A stretch of 64,000 nt of DNA from Anaerolineaceae bacterium (GCA_020845515.1 JADLFQ010000046.1:1-64000), one strand, 5' to 3'; counted from the first letter of the stretch, positions 10,036 through 19,757 are shown. Translations and numbers: made by a program. The notes: generated from the sequence alone by a model not told the origin.

Positions 10036-10096
10036 AAAAGCAAGGAAAAAATATTGTGCTCAATCAATATTTAGGCCATCTGTAAACTTCACTTAA

Positions 10097-10138
10097 TCAT
10101 GCTATGCCGGCCTTACAGATTTACCCGGCATAGCATGA
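10097..10138 (+). promoter_or_regulatory. 14-bp perfect inverted repeat between substrate-binding protein and permease genes
   Basis: TCATGCTATGCCGG (10097-10110) / CCGGCATAGCATGA (10125-10138), 14-nt loop; no U-tract. Confidence 0.75.
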
Positions 10139-11280
10139 CAATGGATTTCACATTTATGCAACCGCAACTTTCTTCCGGTTCGAGTGGTAAAGCTTCTCAT
10201 TCTAAAATTAATAAAACATCTCTCTCACGGGATTTGAGATTTGTATGGGAGCGGAGCAAGAAATTCCTTACCCCTTTAGTGGCGATTGCCCTCGCTTTAG
10301 GAATAGGCGCTGTTCTTATGTATTTAAATGGGTATTCTCCACTCCGTGCTTATTCCACGTTGTGGTGGGGAGCCTTCGGGAACCTTAGAAATATAAGTGA
10401 AGTTCTTGTTAAGGCGACACCCTTAATGTTTACCGGCTTGGCGATGGCGGTTGCATTTCGCGCCAGTATTTGGAACATGGGCGCTGAAGGTCAATTTTTT
10501 GTAGGGGCTATTGCCACAACATGGGTGGGCATTCACCTGGGTTATCTTCCGCCCTGGATTCTTATCCCCTTGGAGATGGCCGCCGGAATCATGGCTGGTG
10601 CTTTGGCAGGGATGTTAGCCGGGTATTTGAAAGTCCGTTTTAATGCCAATGAAGTAGTCACTACAATAATGATCAATTATCTGATCATTATTGGGACGAA
10701 CTATCTGGTAACCGGGCCGATGAAAGAGGTAACCCAGGATAGCTTCCCTCAATCAGCGCTTATCTCGGCAAATGCCTTTCTGCCAAGGATCGTACCGACG
10801 ACTCGTTTAAATATTGGTTTTCTAATTGCCATCGTTTTATCCATAATCATGTATTTATTGATTTTTAAGACCAGCTTTGGTTATGCTCTTCGCGCTACTG
10901 GAATAAACCCTGAAGCAGCGCGGTTTGCCCGAATGGATACAAAAAAGATCGCTTTGCTGGTAATGGCTCTCAGTGGCGGTCTGGCAGGGTTAGGGGGGTC
11001 TATCGAAATTGCCGGATTAGCCCACCGGCTTTTCTCAAATGTATCTCCCGGGTATGGTTGGGACGGTATTGCGGTATCCCTGTTGGTAAATAACAATCCC
11101 CTGGGAGTTATGTTCTCCGGGATTCTGTTCGGAGCACTTCGTTCAGGGTCAGAAATTATGCAAATTAATGCCGGTATCCCCTCGGTGCTTAACTCTGCTA
11201 TTCAGGGAATTGTCATTTTATCCGTGATTGCGTTCGGCGCTTATCGGTTTATTTCCAACAAAAAAGAAGGTAAGGAGTAA
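10135..11280 (+). CDS. ABC transporter permease (nucleoside/BMP-type, branched-chain permease fold)
   Basis: KATPLMFTGLAMAVAFRASIWNMGAEGQFFVGAIATTWVG typical of YufP/NupB permeases. The track start 10099 lies inside the hairpin; in-frame ATG 10135 or 10141 is more plausible. Confidence 0.9.
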   Translation: MTMDFTFMQPQLSSGSSGKASHSKINKTSLSRDLRFVWERSKKFLTPLVAIALALGIGAVLMYLNGYSPLRAYSTLWWGAFGNLRNISEVLVKATPLMFTGLAMAVAFRASIWNMGAEGQFFVGAIATTWVGIHLGYLPPWILIPLEMAAGIMAGALAGMLAGYLKVRFNANEVVTTIMINYLIIIGTNYLVTGPMKEVTQDSFPQSALISANAFLPRIVPTTRLNIGFLIAIVLSIIMYLLIFKTSFGYALRATGINPEAARFARMDTKKIALLVMALSGGLAGLGGSIEIAGLAHRLFSNVSPGYGWDGIAVSLLVNNNPLGVMFSGILFGALRSGSEIMQINAGIPSVLNSAIQGIVILSVIAFGAYRFISNKKEGKE

Positions 11281-11285
11281 CTTCG

Positions 11286-12227
11286 ATGGAAGACATACAA
11301 TGGATAGTTGGGCTGCAAGGTATCCTGGTCGCAACTATTCGGTTGGCGACTCCATTAATCTTTTCCGGGATTGGCCTGGTAATCGCTGAACAGGCCGGGG
11401 TGGTGAATATCGGCCTGGAAGGGATTATGCTATTAGGCGCCTTTACCGGCTGGACAATAGGTTTTTATTCGGGCAGTCTGATCTTGGGGCTGGCGGCTGT
11501 CATCATTGTAGGTTTAATTTCCGGGTTAATTTTCGCACTTTTTACCGTCACGATCAGGGCAAATCAAATTGTGGTGGGCGTAGCTTTTAATATGTTAGGA
11601 ATTGGGCTTTCCGGTTTTCTTTACCGCACTTTATTTGGGCGTGAAATAGGCCTTTTGAAATTGGAAAGTTTTCAATCCATTGAAATTCCCTTTCTAAGCA
11701 ACTTACCTTTCATCGGTAAAATACTGTTTCAGCAAAATATCCTGGTATATAGTTCCTTTGTTTTTTGTCTTCTGGCGATCTATGTTCTCTACCATACTGC
11801 CGCGGGGCTTGCAATACGCTCAGTCGGCGAGCATCCACGTGCAGCGGATACAATGGGGATAAATGTATTTTTAGTGCGATATTTATGTGTTTTGATGAGT
11901 GGGGTTGGTGCGGCTCTTGGAGGCGCATTTCTGTCTATAGCCTACACCAACATATTTGTTGAAAACATTGTCTCAGGCCGTGGATACATAACCCTCGCGA
12001 TTGTTGCATTTGGACGTTGGAAACCCGTTGGGACCCTGATAGGTGCTTTAATTTTTGGTCTTTTTTATGCCATTCAACTTAATTTGCAATCGCTGAGGGG
12101 AATTGTCATTCCTTACCATGTTTTCCAGGCTTTACCCTATTTCATGACTATTCTTGCACTGCTCAGTATGCGCGGCCGCGCAATCAGACCGAAAGCATTA
12201 GGCAAACCTTATGAACCCTCAGCATAA
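11286..12227 (+). CDS. ABC transporter permease (nucleoside/BMP-type)
   Basis: RLATPLIFSGIGLVIAEQAGVVNIGLEGIMLLGAFTG...RSVGEHPRAADTMGI typical of YufQ/NupC permeases. Confidence 0.9.
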   Translation: MEDIQWIVGLQGILVATIRLATPLIFSGIGLVIAEQAGVVNIGLEGIMLLGAFTGWTIGFYSGSLILGLAAVIIVGLISGLIFALFTVTIRANQIVVGVAFNMLGIGLSGFLYRTLFGREIGLLKLESFQSIEIPFLSNLPFIGKILFQQNILVYSSFVFCLLAIYVLYHTAAGLAIRSVGEHPRAADTMGINVFLVRYLCVLMSGVGAALGGAFLSIAYTNIFVENIVSGRGYITLAIVAFGRWKPVGTLIGALIFGLFYAIQLNLQSLRGIVIPYHVFQALPYFMTILALLSMRGRAIRPKALGKPYEPSA

Positions 12228-13773
12228 ACAATCGGAATCGAGAGGAGAAAATTTGCTTCTCTCAATGGAGAAAATCAATAAAATCTTTCCGGGAAACGTT
12301 GTTGCTACCAATAACGTCAGTTTGGAAGTTAGACAAGGAGAGATACATTGCTTACTGGGAGAGAATGGGGCAGGTAAAACTGTACTCATGAATATACTCT
12401 ATGGAATGTATCAGCCTGATTCCGGGCAGATATATTACAAGGGTCAGCCAATCTCTATTCATTCTCCGAAGGATTCTATCGAAAATCGCATTGGAATGGT
12501 CCACCAACATTTTATGCTGGTTGAAACTTTGACTGTCGCAGAGAATATTATTTTAGGACAATGGAAGCCGTGGAAAAATCTGAAGGAAATGGAAAAAGTC
12601 CACGAGCGCATTAAAAATTTAGGCGAAGAGTATGGGTTGTTTGTCAATCCAAATGCGTTGATAAGAGAGTTATCCGTGGGGGAACAGCAGAGAGTGGAAA
12701 TCCTTAAAGCTCTCTATCGTGGAACGGACTTGCTCATTCTTGACGAACCCACATCCGTATTAACACCTCAAGAGACAGTGCAGTTACTTAATCTTTTGCG
12801 CGGGCTGGCCGATAAAGGATTGACCATAATTTTCATTACGCACAAATTTGAAGAAGTCTTCCAGGTTAGTGATCGGGTTACAGTACTTCGAGACGGTCAA
12901 CTGGTTGGCACCACGGACACTGCTCAGACGACATTCGGGGAACTGGCTAAATGGATGGTGGGCAGGGAAGTCTTCATGGATTTGGATCGGTCTAAATCCA
13001 ATTCCAAGGAAGTCGTACTTTCTGTGCGGGGTTTGCAGGCTACAGATGAACGCGGTTTATTGGCGGTCAAGGATGTATCCTTCGACGTACACGCAAATGA
13101 AATCGTTGGAATTGCGGGAGTATCAGGGAACGGGCAAACAGAACTGGCGCTTGGGCTGGCCGGATTAATTGAAATAAAGTATGACCGGCTGGAGCTATGC
13201 GGCCAAGAGCTAAAAAAAATTACAGCAAAAAACCTTGATCGGATAGGATTTGGTCACATTCCAGAGGACCGCCAAGGAATGGGATTGATTTTACCTTTTT
13301 CCGTGGCAGAGAATTTTATTCTGGGAGAATACAATAGTGAACCCTATTCTCATTATGGTTTCCTCCAAAACCGGCAAATCATTAATCATGCCCAGTTATT
13401 GGTTAACAAGTTTAGTGTACGCGTTTCGAATGTAAAAGAAGAAATCACCAATCTTTCGGGTGGAAATCAACAAAAAGTGGTTGTGGCGCGCGAGTTAAAT
13501 CGAAACCCGAATTTCTTATTGGTCAATCAACCGACAAGGGGTATTGATATTGGTGCAACTGAATTTGTATATCAACAAATCTTAAAACAACGCGACGCGG
13601 GGTCAGCCGTGTTACTGATTTCCACCGACCTGGAAGAGGTCTTCAAGCTCAGTGATCGAGTTTTGGTGATGTTTGAAGGACAAATTATTGGGGAGGTTCC
13701 CCCCGACCGGGAACAGATATTTAAGGTGGGTTTGATGATGGCGGGCAAACAGGTAGAAGAGGAATTGGCGTGA
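12211..13773 (+). CDS. ABC transporter ATP-binding protein with two ABC domains (BMP/sugar type)
   Basis: Walker A GENGAGKT, LSVGEQQRVEILKALYRGTDLLILDEPTSVLTP; second domain LSGGNQQKVVVARELNRNPNFLLVNQPTRGID. Confidence 0.95.
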   Translation: MNPQHKQSESRGENLLLSMEKINKIFPGNVVATNNVSLEVRQGEIHCLLGENGAGKTVLMNILYGMYQPDSGQIYYKGQPISIHSPKDSIENRIGMVHQHFMLVETLTVAENIILGQWKPWKNLKEMEKVHERIKNLGEEYGLFVNPNALIRELSVGEQQRVEILKALYRGTDLLILDEPTSVLTPQETVQLLNLLRGLADKGLTIIFITHKFEEVFQVSDRVTVLRDGQLVGTTDTAQTTFGELAKWMVGREVFMDLDRSKSNSKEVVLSVRGLQATDERGLLAVKDVSFDVHANEIVGIAGVSGNGQTELALGLAGLIEIKYDRLELCGQELKKITAKNLDRIGFGHIPEDRQGMGLILPFSVAENFILGEYNSEPYSHYGFLQNRQIINHAQLLVNKFSVRVSNVKEEITNLSGGNQQKVVVARELNRNPNFLLVNQPTRGIDIGATEFVYQQILKQRDAGSAVLLISTDLEEVFKLSDRVLVMFEGQIIGEVPPDREQIFKVGLMMAGKQVEEELA

Positions 13774-14762
13774 TCAAACTTGGAACAGCTTTAAATTACA
13801 CCCCCAATATGTCTGTAGGGAAGATCGTTGAACTTGCCCAGGAGGCAGAACGTTTGGGTTTTTCGCGCTGCTGGATTGCAGATGAAGGTATTGTAACTCG
13901 GGATTGTTATGTAACGTTGGGCGCCATTGCACAGAAGACCAGCTCCATTTTATTGGGGACTGGCATTACAAACCCCCTGAGCCGCCATCCGGCTGTGACT
14001 GCAGGAGCGATTGCCAGCCTGGACGACATTTCCGGTGGCCGTGCCTTTCTCGGTATTGGCGCCGGAGGGAGTGTAACCTTCAACTCTCTCGCGCTGAAAC
14101 ATGAAAAACCCCTCACCGCAGTACGGGAGACGCTGCTTGCAACCAGGGCGCTCTTTCACGGAGAGGTAGTCACTTTCAATGGCGAGGCGGTGAAACTTCA
14201 TGAGGCGCACTTGGCTTATGCCAGACCGGATATTGAAATCTGGCTCGCCGGCCGAGGCAAAAAAATGCTATCACTTGGCGGAGAACTGGCCGATGGGGTT
14301 TTACTATCCTTTATGCATAGAGCACTGATTCCTGAGTATATTGATATCATCAAAAGCGCCGCCGCCGCGAAGGATAAGAAGCCCAAGATTTGCTATGCGT
14401 CCTATATTATTCCCAATGATAAAATTTTTAATGAGATGCGCGGCCAGTTGCTTTTTCGTATTCTAGATTCTCCCCCCCAGGTAAAAGAGTTAATCGGATT
14501 TACACCCAAAGATGAGAAAATGATCCGTCAGGCAATCGACGCGAATGATAGTAAACAAGCCTCCAGTCTATTAAAAGTTGATTGGGTTCGCCCGTTTGTA
14601 ATTATAGGATCGAGCGAAGAGTGTGCTGCTCAGATGGCTGATTTAATGAATACATTTCAGGTTGATGAATACATGCTTTCCATTTACAATCCAGAAACAG
14701 CACCTGAATTAATGGAGCACACCGCCAAAACCCTAAAAACACTCCAGAAGAATATGCCCTAG
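13770..14762 (+). CDS. Luciferase-like (LLM) flavin/F420-dependent oxidoreductase, 5,10-methylene-H4MPT reductase (Mer)-like
   Basis: SVGKIVELAQEAERLGFSRCWIADEGIVTRDCYVTLGAIAQKTSSILLGTGITNPLSRHPAVTAGAIASLDDISGGRAFLGIGAGGSVTFNSL resembles Mer. GTG start overlaps the ATPase stop. Confidence 0.75.
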   Translation: MIKLGTALNYTPNMSVGKIVELAQEAERLGFSRCWIADEGIVTRDCYVTLGAIAQKTSSILLGTGITNPLSRHPAVTAGAIASLDDISGGRAFLGIGAGGSVTFNSLALKHEKPLTAVRETLLATRALFHGEVVTFNGEAVKLHEAHLAYARPDIEIWLAGRGKKMLSLGGELADGVLLSFMHRALIPEYIDIIKSAAAAKDKKPKICYASYIIPNDKIFNEMRGQLLFRILDSPPQVKELIGFTPKDEKMIRQAIDANDSKQASSLLKVDWVRPFVIIGSSEECAAQMADLMNTFQVDEYMLSIYNPETAPELMEHTAKTLKTLQKNMP

Positions 14763-14850
14763 GCCCTCTATCCAACCATTCCGGCGTTTTTTACCACCCT
14801 ATGTCGGGCCGGGAGTCGTAGTTCGTTTAAATGGCAGAATGAGTTAAATA

Positions 14851-14881
14851 AAAGGGCTGCCCTGTGAAGGGGCAGCCCTTT
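14851..14881. terminator. Bidirectional intrinsic-terminator-like hairpin between convergent genes
   Basis: 12-bp perfect stem AAAGGGCTGCCC (14851-14862) / GGGCAGCCCTTT (14870-14881) between convergent LLM (+) and AOR (-) genes. Confidence 0.85.
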
Positions 14882-14916
14882 ATTATTGTGATAAGCCGTA
14901 TTTTATGCGGTTACCG

Positions 14917-16644
14917 CTAATTCCACATCGCGTCCAGTTCCGCGGCGGGGACGTCGAAGGTGGTGTTGTTGGGTGCGACCTGGTCGTTCACGAAGTAATC
15001 CGGCAGGCGGTCGTCTTCTGCGGTGAAGCCGGCAGCGCGATTAAAGGCGATTTCCATACGAATGGTGCGCAGGCCAAGTTCGTTCAGCCAGTCATCCGGC
15101 AGATCAATGTCGTAGGTGGTACGTATCATGTTGACGGCAAAATCAGGCCGCTGGCCAACGGCACCAGTATTGAAGGAACACAATCCCAAGGCATCATACG
15201 CGGCGCGCTGGATTTGCATGGCGCGCGAAGCGCTTACGGCTTTGGAAGCGTCCATGTGGTTGATCGGCAGAAAGACGGTTAGGCCAGCGGTATGGTCGGC
15301 GCCCATTGGGCTGGTAGCATAGGTAACGCCGGTGCCCTTGACGACACGCGGGTCATAGGCGCTCATGGCCTGTCCTTTGACGGCCGGGATGCGCTTGACG
15401 CCCAGCGTTTTACCGGTATGTACAACGCCGTTGGCGATGAGTTTGCCCAACTCTCCACCGGTTGCGATTTCCTCCAATACTTCGGCAGCGCGCTTGCTAT
15501 CGCCAAAATACGGCAGGTTCATGCTCTTGTAGGGTTCGGGGGCGCAGCCTGTTTCTGCGGCTTCCATCATTACACCCAACGCAGCGCCGACTTCGATGGT
15601 ATCTAAACCGAGCTCATTGCACAGGCAATTAAGCCGGGCGATCTCATCAATGTTGGTGATGTCCAGGTTGGAACCGCACAAGCCGAGCGTTTCGAATTCA
15701 ACAGGCGAAACAGCCAGAGTGCCGTCTTCTTTGGGAAAGATGTTGCTACATTGGATGACGCAGCCGCGCATGCAGGCGTGAGTGGGTGATCCGGCACCGC
15801 CACGCTCCAGAATCAGGTTGTACATTGTTTCGGCGCTTAAGCCTTCGGCGTTCTCTATCTGGCCGATGCTGAAGTTGCGTACGGGCAGGCCGCCCATTGT
15901 TTGCACTGGCATGACAGTTGATGCAGTACCAAACTTCCGCAGAGTGACGACGCGCTCGCTTCCGGCGACAAATTTATTAAAATCTACGATTTTTGTACGG
16001 GCGTCTTTGCTGGTCGCGAGGATGGTTTTAGAAGTAATTTTACGCACTAAAACGGCTTTCAACCCTTTGCTGCCCATCACCGCGCCCAACCCGCCGCGCG
16101 CTGCCAGCCGGAAGGGTTGGTCTTCGACATCCGAGACAGCCACGCCAGCAGCTTTATATTGATGTTCGCCGGCATAGCCGTTGCAAATAAAAACATAGCC
16201 ATCGCCAAAGTCCTTTTTGAGGGCTTTTACCAACTGGCTGTTCCACATGTTTGCGTAAGCCCGGCCGTCTGCAAGGCGGCCGCCTTCTTCGTCCAGGATG
16301 AAAATGGACAGGTCTCCGGCGGGGCGCATACCGGTAAAGACAATTGCACGGTAGCCCAATGCGGCAATGCTATCGCCGCCCATCCCCCCGGCGTTGGCTT
16401 CTTTAATACCCTGGGTGAGGGGGCTTTTTCCGCCGACGGAAAGACGTCCGCCGGTGGAGACATTGCGCCCGGAGAGTGGGCCAGCTGCAAAGGCCAGGAT
16501 GTTTTCCGGACCGAGCGGGTCGGTTTTAGGCGGCACCAATTCGGAGACCAGCATGCCGGTGAGCAATCGCCCGCCAAGCAACGGATCTGCCAAAGGTTTC
16601 TCTTGCAAGGTTCCCGTAGCAAGGTTGACAGTCAGGGTTTTCAC
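14917..16644 (-). CDS. Aldehyde:ferredoxin oxidoreductase family (tungsto/molybdopterin) protein
   Basis: GGRLTG/FAAGPLSG...STGGRLSVGGKSPLT, HACMRGCVIQCSN and GLCSFNTGA Fe-S cysteine motifs; 575 aa. Confidence 0.93.
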   Translation of the reverse strand: MKTLTVNLATGTLQEKPLADPLLGGRLLTGMLVSELVPPKTDPLGPENILAFAAGPLSGRNVSTGGRLSVGGKSPLTQGIKEANAGGMGGDSIAALGYRAIVFTGMRPAGDLSIFILDEEGGRLADGRAYANMWNSQLVKALKKDFGDGYVFICNGYAGEHQYKAAGVAVSDVEDQPFRLAARGGLGAVMGSKGLKAVLVRKITSKTILATSKDARTKIVDFNKFVAGSERVVTLRKFGTASTVMPVQTMGGLPVRNFSIGQIENAEGLSAETMYNLILERGGAGSPTHACMRGCVIQCSNIFPKEDGTLAVSPVEFETLGLCGSNLDITNIDEIARLNCLCNELGLDTIEVGAALGVMMEAAETGCAPEPYKSMNLPYFGDSKRAAEVLEEIATGGELGKLIANGVVHTGKTLGVKRIPAVKGQAMSAYDPRVVKGTGVTYATSPMGADHTAGLTVFLPINHMDASKAVSASRAMQIQRAAYDALGLCSFNTGAVGQRPDFAVNMIRTTYDIDLPDDWLNELGLRTIRMEIAFNRAAGFTAEDDRLPDYFVNDQVAPNNTTFDVPAAELDAMWN

Positions 16645-17780
16645 AAATATTCCTCCAGCAATTTAACGCAATCTTCCGCAGTGGCCTGACGGACGTTGTT
16701 GCCAAACATTGCCATGCGGGTGGTGTTTTCTGCCAGTGTGGGGATATCGGCCTTTTGCAGTCCGACCTCGCTCAGGCGGGTTGGCAGCCCCAACCCGGCG
16801 ACAAACTTTGTCGCCCAGGGGGAGAAGTCTTTTGGCTGGCTGTTTTCCGGCAAGCGCAGCGCCTCGCGCAGCGGCTGCCAGCGTTCGGGGGTGATGGAGG
16901 GCGCGCCGAAAGCGAGCGTGGGCGGCAGCAAGACCGCGACGGTAAGGCCATGATGCAGGTGATAGGTGTTGGCAACGGGACCAGCAATGGCATGTGCCAG
17001 TCCGAGGCCGGCCTGGTCCATGGCAATGCCTCCGATGGTTGCGGCTTCAGTCATGGCTTTGCGGGCTTCCAGGTTTTTGCCGTTATGAGTAGCTTCGGGC
17101 AGCCAGCGCACCGCTGCACGAATGGCACCCAAAGCGAACATATCGGTCATCGGGTTGGCGCGTTTTCCAAGGTAGGCTTCAATAGAATGTACGAGCACAT
17201 CCATACCAGTCGAGGCGGTGAGTTTGGCGGGGAGCGAAAGAGTGAGCGAACCATCCAGAATGGCGATCTTTGCGAAAACTTCAGGGTGAACAACGCCTCT
17301 CTTGAAACCGGTGTGGTCACCAATCACAGTGACATGCGTTGATTCGCTTCCAGTGCCGGCGGTGGTTGGAATGGCGATAACGGGCAAGGCAGGCTTTTCG
17401 ATCTTTGAACGTCCCCATTGCAGATCTTCCCAGTCCAAGCCGGGGTTACCGAGCAAAATACCGACGGCTTTGGCGGTGTCAATGACAGAACCACCGCCCA
17501 GGGCGACGATGTGAGTTGAACCGGCTTTTTGGGCGGTTTCAAAGGCGGGCAGGACATCTTGAATGTTGGGGTTGCCGGGGATGTTGCTAAATACTTCTGC
17601 CGGGACACCAGCAGCATCCAGTTTCTTTACAAAGCTGTCGGCCATTCCGGTTGAGAGAATGCCTTGATCGGTGAGCAAAGCCACCTTTGGGCTGCTAATA
17701 TTGCTCAGTTCCTGAACCAAGTCTTCAGCAGCATCGGTGGAAAAGATCAATCGGGTTGGAAAGTAAAAGACGGATCCCAT
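16641..17780 (-). CDS. Iron-containing alcohol dehydrogenase
   Basis: VALGGGSVIDTAKAVGIL, AIPTTAGTGSESTHVTVI, GLAHAIAGPVANTYHLHHG metal-site motif; overlaps AOR start by 4 nt. Confidence 0.93.
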   Translation of the reverse strand: MGSVFYFPTRLIFSTDAAEDLVQELSNISSPKVALLTDQGILSTGMADSFVKKLDAAGVPAEVFSNIPGNPNIQDVLPAFETAQKAGSTHIVALGGGSVIDTAKAVGILLGNPGLDWEDLQWGRSKIEKPALPVIAIPTTAGTGSESTHVTVIGDHTGFKRGVVHPEVFAKIAILDGSLTLSLPAKLTASTGMDVLVHSIEAYLGKRANPMTDMFALGAIRAAVRWLPEATHNGKNLEARKAMTEAATIGGIAMDQAGLGLAHAIAGPVANTYHLHHGLTVAVLLPPTLAFGAPSITPERWQPLREALRLPENSQPKDFSPWATKFVAGLGLPTRLSEVGLQKADIPTLAENTTRMAMFGNNVRQATAEDCVKLLEEYL

Positions 17781-17997
17781 AACTATACCTCGCTTTTTAA
17801 AAATAAAGATAGGGAAAAGATTGTACGATCCACTTCAGTCATACTTAAAGTATTATACTATTGCTTACACAGATGTCGAGCGTCATTCAGCACATATTTT
17901 CGGTAAAAATATCAGTTTCGCTGCCGGGAAGATTCCCAAGGGCGGCGGGAGAGGTTTCCCAAAAAAAGTGCCACCTGTCACCTATCTCCGGCCATTT

Positions 17998-18013
17998 ATC
18001 ACGGTTTGGTGAT
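17998..18013. promoter_or_regulatory. Candidate operator: ATCAC-N6-GTGAT inverted repeat
   Basis: ATCACGGTTTGGTGAT in the divergent intergenic region; a further TATCAC/TTATCAC pair lies just downstream. Confidence 0.35.
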
Positions 18014-18052
18014 GACAGAAAATGCCAACTATCACAGAATATTAATTATCAC

Positions 18053-18081
18053 TTGACAGGCAAGATTGATTTGGGTATCCT
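18053..18081 (+). promoter_or_regulatory. Candidate sigma70-type promoter
   Basis: TTGACA (18053-18058), 17-nt spacer, TATCCT (18076-18081), upstream of the 18390 amidohydrolase. Confidence 0.55.
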
Positions 18082-18389
18082 ACATAGATAGACAGTTCCT
18101 TCTCGTTTTGAAGGCGTAAAAAGAAAACCGTTTGACAGCTTTCTCTGCCCTTTGTTCCGTTGTCGCCGTTGAAAGTTATGATCATAAAACTAAAGGACTT
18201 CTTTTCTGTCAACACTCCTGTTCTGCTGTTAAGATTACCCTGTTTTTCCGAGGATGAGCGCCTGTAGTATAGAAACGGCTTGCACTCTCCTGTTATTGAC
18301 AAAATTCCTTGAACTTTTATTGGCGAAAAAATACGCATTGCAGAACAGCACGATAAAAAATATCTAAACATTACTGGAGGCCGCACCCG

Positions 18390-19751
18390 ATGCATACAGA
18401 CCAAAGCCTGCTGATTGAAAATGGAACCATTGTTACAGTGGATGACCGCGATACGGTGCATTCAACCGGATATGTGCTGGTGCAAGGAGATTCCATCGCG
18501 GCGGTTGGCGCAGGCGCTCCGCCGGCAGCGATGAAGCAGCAAGCCCAAACCGTGCTGGATGGCACCAATATGGCGGTGATGCCCGGCATGGTCAACAGCC
18601 ACACACACTTGTTCCAGTCCTTCATTCGGGGACGCGGCGATGATAAAACTTTATTGGAATGGATTAAGGCATACATCTGGCCGATTGCTGAAAATATGAC
18701 CCAGGAAGAGACTTACCTGGCCGGACTGGTGGGGTTGATGGAGAATATCCGCTGCGGTGGAACGGCGGTGCTTGATCACCAATACATTCACGCCGACCCA
18801 ACCTGCGATGACGGCTTTTACCGGGCAGGGCGTGAGACGGGTGTACGACTGATGCTGGCGCGCGGCTGGGCGGATATGGCCTACCGCGAAAGCTTGATGG
18901 AGAGCCCGGAGCAGATTATTGCCGAGTCAACCCGCCTGTTTGAGACCTATCATGGGTCTGAGAACGGGCGGTTGCTTTTTGAATTTGGGCCGGTGATTCC
19001 CTGGGGATGTACAGATGAAACCATGCGCAAGACTTACGAATTGGCGCAGAAGTGGGGGGTTGGCACACACATTCATGTAGCCGAAACCCGTGAAGAAGTG
19101 GAAATAAGCATCAAAAACCGCGGCAAACGGCACATTGAATGGCTGGCGGATCTTGGTATTTTAGGACCGGATGTACAACTGGTGCACAGTGTGTGGCTGG
19201 ATGACCATGAACTGGATTTGGTGCAGCAGCACGACGCGGTGATTGTACATTGTCCGGTCAGCAATATGTATCTGGCTTCGGGCGCGGCGCGCATCCCCGA
19301 GATGCACAAAATGGGTATTACGATCGCTCTGGCGAGCGACGGCCCCGGCAGCAACAACAACCAGGATATGATGGAGGTGCTGAAAACCACAGCCCTGCTG
19401 GCAAAACTTTCTACATTAAATGCTCAGGCGGTACTCCCGGAACAGGTGCTGCGCATGGCGTGCAGGGGTGGTTCAAAAGCCTTTGGACAGCCGGACAAAC
19501 TGGGCTCGCTTGAGGTTGGCAAGAAAGCCGATATTGTCATGGTGGACCTGGATACGCCTTTTGCCATGCCGGTACATAACGCGGTTTCTGCGCTGGTATA
19601 CAATCTGAGCTATGGCTCTGTGGATACGGTTGTGGTGGATGGCAAAATTTTAATGAAGGGGAAAGAAATTCTGGTGGTAGATGAGAAAGAAGTGCTGAAG
19701 GAAGCGCGCATAGTTTGTAAAAAGTTGTTTGAACGTGCGGGTGTACGATAA
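18390..19751 (+). CDS. ATZ/TRZ/SsnA-type amidohydrolase (deaminase-like)
   Basis: MPGMVNSHTHLFQSFIRGRGDDKTLLEWIKAYIWP, HIHVAETREEVE, HCPVSNMYLASG, ASDGPGSNNNQDMMEVLKTTALLAK. Confidence 0.9.
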   Translation: MHTDQSLLIENGTIVTVDDRDTVHSTGYVLVQGDSIAAVGAGAPPAAMKQQAQTVLDGTNMAVMPGMVNSHTHLFQSFIRGRGDDKTLLEWIKAYIWPIAENMTQEETYLAGLVGLMENIRCGGTAVLDHQYIHADPTCDDGFYRAGRETGVRLMLARGWADMAYRESLMESPEQIIAESTRLFETYHGSENGRLLFEFGPVIPWGCTDETMRKTYELAQKWGVGTHIHVAETREEVEISIKNRGKRHIEWLADLGILGPDVQLVHSVWLDDHELDLVQQHDAVIVHCPVSNMYLASGAARIPEMHKMGITIALASDGPGSNNNQDMMEVLKTTALLAKLSTLNAQAVLPEQVLRMACRGGSKAFGQPDKLGSLEVGKKADIVMVDLDTPFAMPVHNAVSALVYNLSYGSVDTVVVDGKILMKGKEILVVDEKEVLKEARIVCKKLFERAGVR

Positions 19752-19757
19752 GACAAA

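Noticed and set aside
15782-16689. Plus-strand ORFs of 126-190 aa across the AOR gene
   Set aside because: Antisense to the conserved AOR reading frame, with no domain features.
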